In this document: positions 5,301 to 6,902 of the stretch, piece by piece
Numbering within the stretch: the stretch's first letter is position 1
Layout: every line of letters starts with the position of its first letter
NCBI GenBank assembly: GCA_016194625.1
Contig: JACQBB010000126.1
Coordinates: forward strand, 1-6,902
Length of the DNA: 6,902 bases
Direction: 5' to 3'
Origin: Elusimicrobiota bacterium
GTDB taxonomy: Bacteria > Elusimicrobiota > Elusimicrobia > UBA1565 > UBA9628
The notes under the pieces: model-generated
What the model was told of the DNA's origin: nothing
What the model saw: the letters and a program-made list of their open reading frames with translations, nothing else
Database searches by the model: none
Program-made: the position numbers and the translations under genes

Positions 5301-6902
5301 ATGCGCCTTCGCGTCCTGCTCGTACTCCTGCTGTCCTGCGCCCCGGCCTCGGCCCAGGCGTCTTCCGTCCCCGTCGGGACCGGCACCGGCCTCAACGCCG
5401 AGATCGGCACGCTCGGCGGCTCCGGGTCGCCGATGCTGTCGGGCCGCTACTTCAGCTTGGACGGCGCCAAGGAGGGCAGCGGGCGGTACTTCGACTGGAG
5501 CCTGGAGGGCCGCGCCTCCGCCGCCGACCTGAGCACGCGCTGGGCCGACCCGGAAGCGTCGCGCTCCGAGCAGCTGTACTTCTACGGCCTGATGGGCCGC
5601 GTGGGCCGCGCGTACCCGCTGTGGGGACCGCTGGACGTCGGCTGGAGCCTGCTCGGCGTCGCGCGGCTCGACGCGCTGTTCCCGACGCTGTCGCTCGACC
5701 AGACCGTCGGCGTGCGCGCGCGCCTGGGCGGCGAGCAGTCGGTCGGCGTGTTCGGCGGCGTCACCGAGGGCGCGGCCGCGCTGACGCGCGACTGGGCCGC
5801 GCGCGCGCTGACCAACGACCATCCCGCCCAGGCCCGCGTCGTCGAGTCGCCGCACGTCGAGCTCGGCGCGTGGGGGCCGATCCCGTCCACGAGCGGGTCC
5901 TACCAGGCCTTCGCCGGCGTCCAGCGCAACGAGTTCACCACGCAGACGCGGCTGGAGGGCGCGCTGTCGCGTCCCGTCCTGGGCGGGACGGTCAGCGCCG
6001 GCCTGCGCGCCGAGGACGAGCGCGGCGCGGACATGGAGTTCGACCGCCGCGAGCGCGCGCTGCGCCTCGGCCTGGACCGCGGCGACGGCTGGGAGTGGAG
6101 CGTGGAGGCGGGCAAGCGCGACGTCGACTTCGGCGGCGCGCGCTTCGACGGGAACTTCGTCTCGCTCGGCGTCACGATCCGCGAGAGGACGAAGGGCTCG
6201 GTGACCTTCCGCGGCACGCGCTCCTCCGGCGAGGTCGCGACCCCGCGCGGACCGTGGTCGCACATCCAGGGCGAGGTCCGCGACGCCGCCGTCGCGCTCG
6301 ACGCCCTGCTCGCGCGCATCCCGCCGGCGCTGGCGGGCGTGGACCCGGCGCGCGCCGCGGCCGACCTGCGCGCCGCCTACGAGGGCCTGCCGCCCGAGGT
6401 CCGGGCCGCCGTCGCCGCCGAGCTGGGCGGCGCGCCCGACTTCGACCGCCTGGCCCGCGAGTTCGCCGACGCGCGCCCCGGCGCGATCGCCGAGGCCGGC
6501 TCCGAGCGCGCGCGCCTGGCGAGGCTGCTGAACGAGCTGTCCGACCCCGAGCGCCTGGACCGCGTCGTCACGCGCGGGCTGCGCGTGGAGCTGTACCGCG
6601 CGCTCGAGCGCACGCAGTTCCGCCTGTGGGGCCGCGACGTCTCGCTGACGCCGGGCCTGCTCGCCGCGATGGTCCACGCCTACGGCACCGGCTCCGGCTT
6701 CGTGCCGCCGGCGAGCGCGAAGACCTTCGATCCCGCGCTCGACCGCTGGGTGGCCGAGCGCGTGGGCGAGCGGCTCGGCGTGTCCTGCGGCGGCGCCGAC
6801 GTCACCGCCTGCGCGCTGGCGCAGCTGCCGCCCGAGCTGCGCGCCCGTCTGGCCGGCCTGCCCGAGGCCGAGGCCCGGCGCGTCGTCGCCGAGACGCTCG
6901 CC
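5301..6902 (+). CDS. Large exported protein of unknown function, partial at the right edge
   Basis: The frame is open from ATG 5301 to the window edge (534 codons, no stop), so the C-terminus is missing. Residues 1-18 form a signal peptide (MRLR, then a Val/Leu core) with a likely signal peptidase I site ASA before Q19. The LLSC around C13 is a weak lipobox alternative. Residues about 30-310 are beta-rich with alternating aromatic and small residues, for example YFDWSLEGRAS (63-73), LYFYGLMGRVGRAYPLWG (92-109) and VGVRARLGG (136-144), as in outer-membrane barrels or periplasmic beta proteins. From about residue 318 it becomes charged and helical, with the motif LPPE followed by VRA or LRA at 363 and 509. 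After the signal peptide the only cysteines seen are C496 and C504, a possible disulfide. I do not recognise the family. Third codon positions are almost all G or C, matching the TPR gene upstream. Confidence 0.8.
   Translation, partial: MRLRVLLVLLLSCAPASAQASSVPVGTGTGLNAEIGTLGGSGSPMLSGRYFSLDGAKEGSGRYFDWSLEGRASAADLSTRWADPEASRSEQLYFYGLMGRVGRAYPLWGPLDVGWSLLGVARLDALFPTLSLDQTVGVRARLGGEQSVGVFGGVTEGAAALTRDWAARALTNDHPAQARVVESPHVELGAWGPIPSTSGSYQAFAGVQRNEFTTQTRLEGALSRPVLGGTVSAGLRAEDERGADMEFDRRERALRLGLDRGDGWEWSVEAGKRDVDFGGARFDGNFVSLGVTIRERTKGSVTFRGTRSSGEVATPRGPWSHIQGEVRDAAVALDALLARIPPALAGVDPARAAADLRAAYEGLPPEVRAAVAAELGGAPDFDRLAREFADARPGAIAEAGSERARLARLLNELSDPERLDRVVTRGLRVELYRALERTQFRLWGRDVSLTPGLLAAMVHAYGTGSGFVPPASAKTFDPALDRWVAERVGERLGVSCGGADVTACALAQLPPELRARLAGLPEAEARRVVAETLA

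Noticed and set aside
5196..6677. Long minus-strand open frame (493 codons) opposite the last gene
   Set aside because: It is the antisense of a gene with almost no A/T in third positions, where stops on the other strand are rare. Its translation is a low-complexity Arg/Ala/Gly mix with no domain, while the plus strand has a signal peptide and normal protein texture.

Overview
The window looks like chromosomal DNA from a high-GC, Gram-negative-type bacterium. I estimate G+C by eye at about two thirds or more, with most codons ending in G or C. The two rightward genes encode exported proteins with classical signal peptides, and the second has a beta-rich region of outer-membrane or periplasmic style. 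The taxon cannot be fixed from the sequence. A high-GC Elusimicrobiota-like or other deep Gram-negative lineage is only a guess.

Left part (1-4003, all minus strand, read right to left): a five-gene polycistron. It starts with two zinc-dependent medium-chain dehydrogenases (MDR superfamily), followed by the riboflavin genes ribD, ribE and ribB (or the N-terminal half of ribBA), which runs off the left edge. Every junction overlaps: ATGA between the two dehydrogenases, GTGA into ribD, TGATG into ribE and ATGA into ribB. The five proteins are therefore almost certainly made from one mRNA with translational coupling. RibD carries out the deaminase and reductase steps of the pathway that starts from GTP. 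RibB makes dihydroxybutanone phosphate from ribulose 5-phosphate. RibE performs the final dismutation to riboflavin. RibH, and the RibA function, would have to lie beyond the left edge or elsewhere.

Centre (4004-4038): a 35-base divergent promoter gap between the first dehydrogenase and a rightward gene. It holds a sigma-70-like promoter for the riboflavin operon and, on the other strand, a GATAAT box just before the rightward start codon.

Right part (4039-6902, plus strand): a 386-residue exported TPR-like helical repeat protein, a 101-base GC-rich gap with small hairpins and a second GATAAT box, and then a large exported protein of unknown function that is open at the right edge (534 codons visible). 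The two GATAAT boxes sit 8 and 9 bases before their start codons, which suggests leaderless or nearly leaderless transcripts.

No RNA genes, mobile elements, CRISPR arrays or long repeats were seen. The points most worth a second look are the coupling of two unlike dehydrogenases to riboflavin synthesis, the leaderless promoter pattern, some deviations in metal-binding motifs, and the unrecognised exported protein at the right edge.
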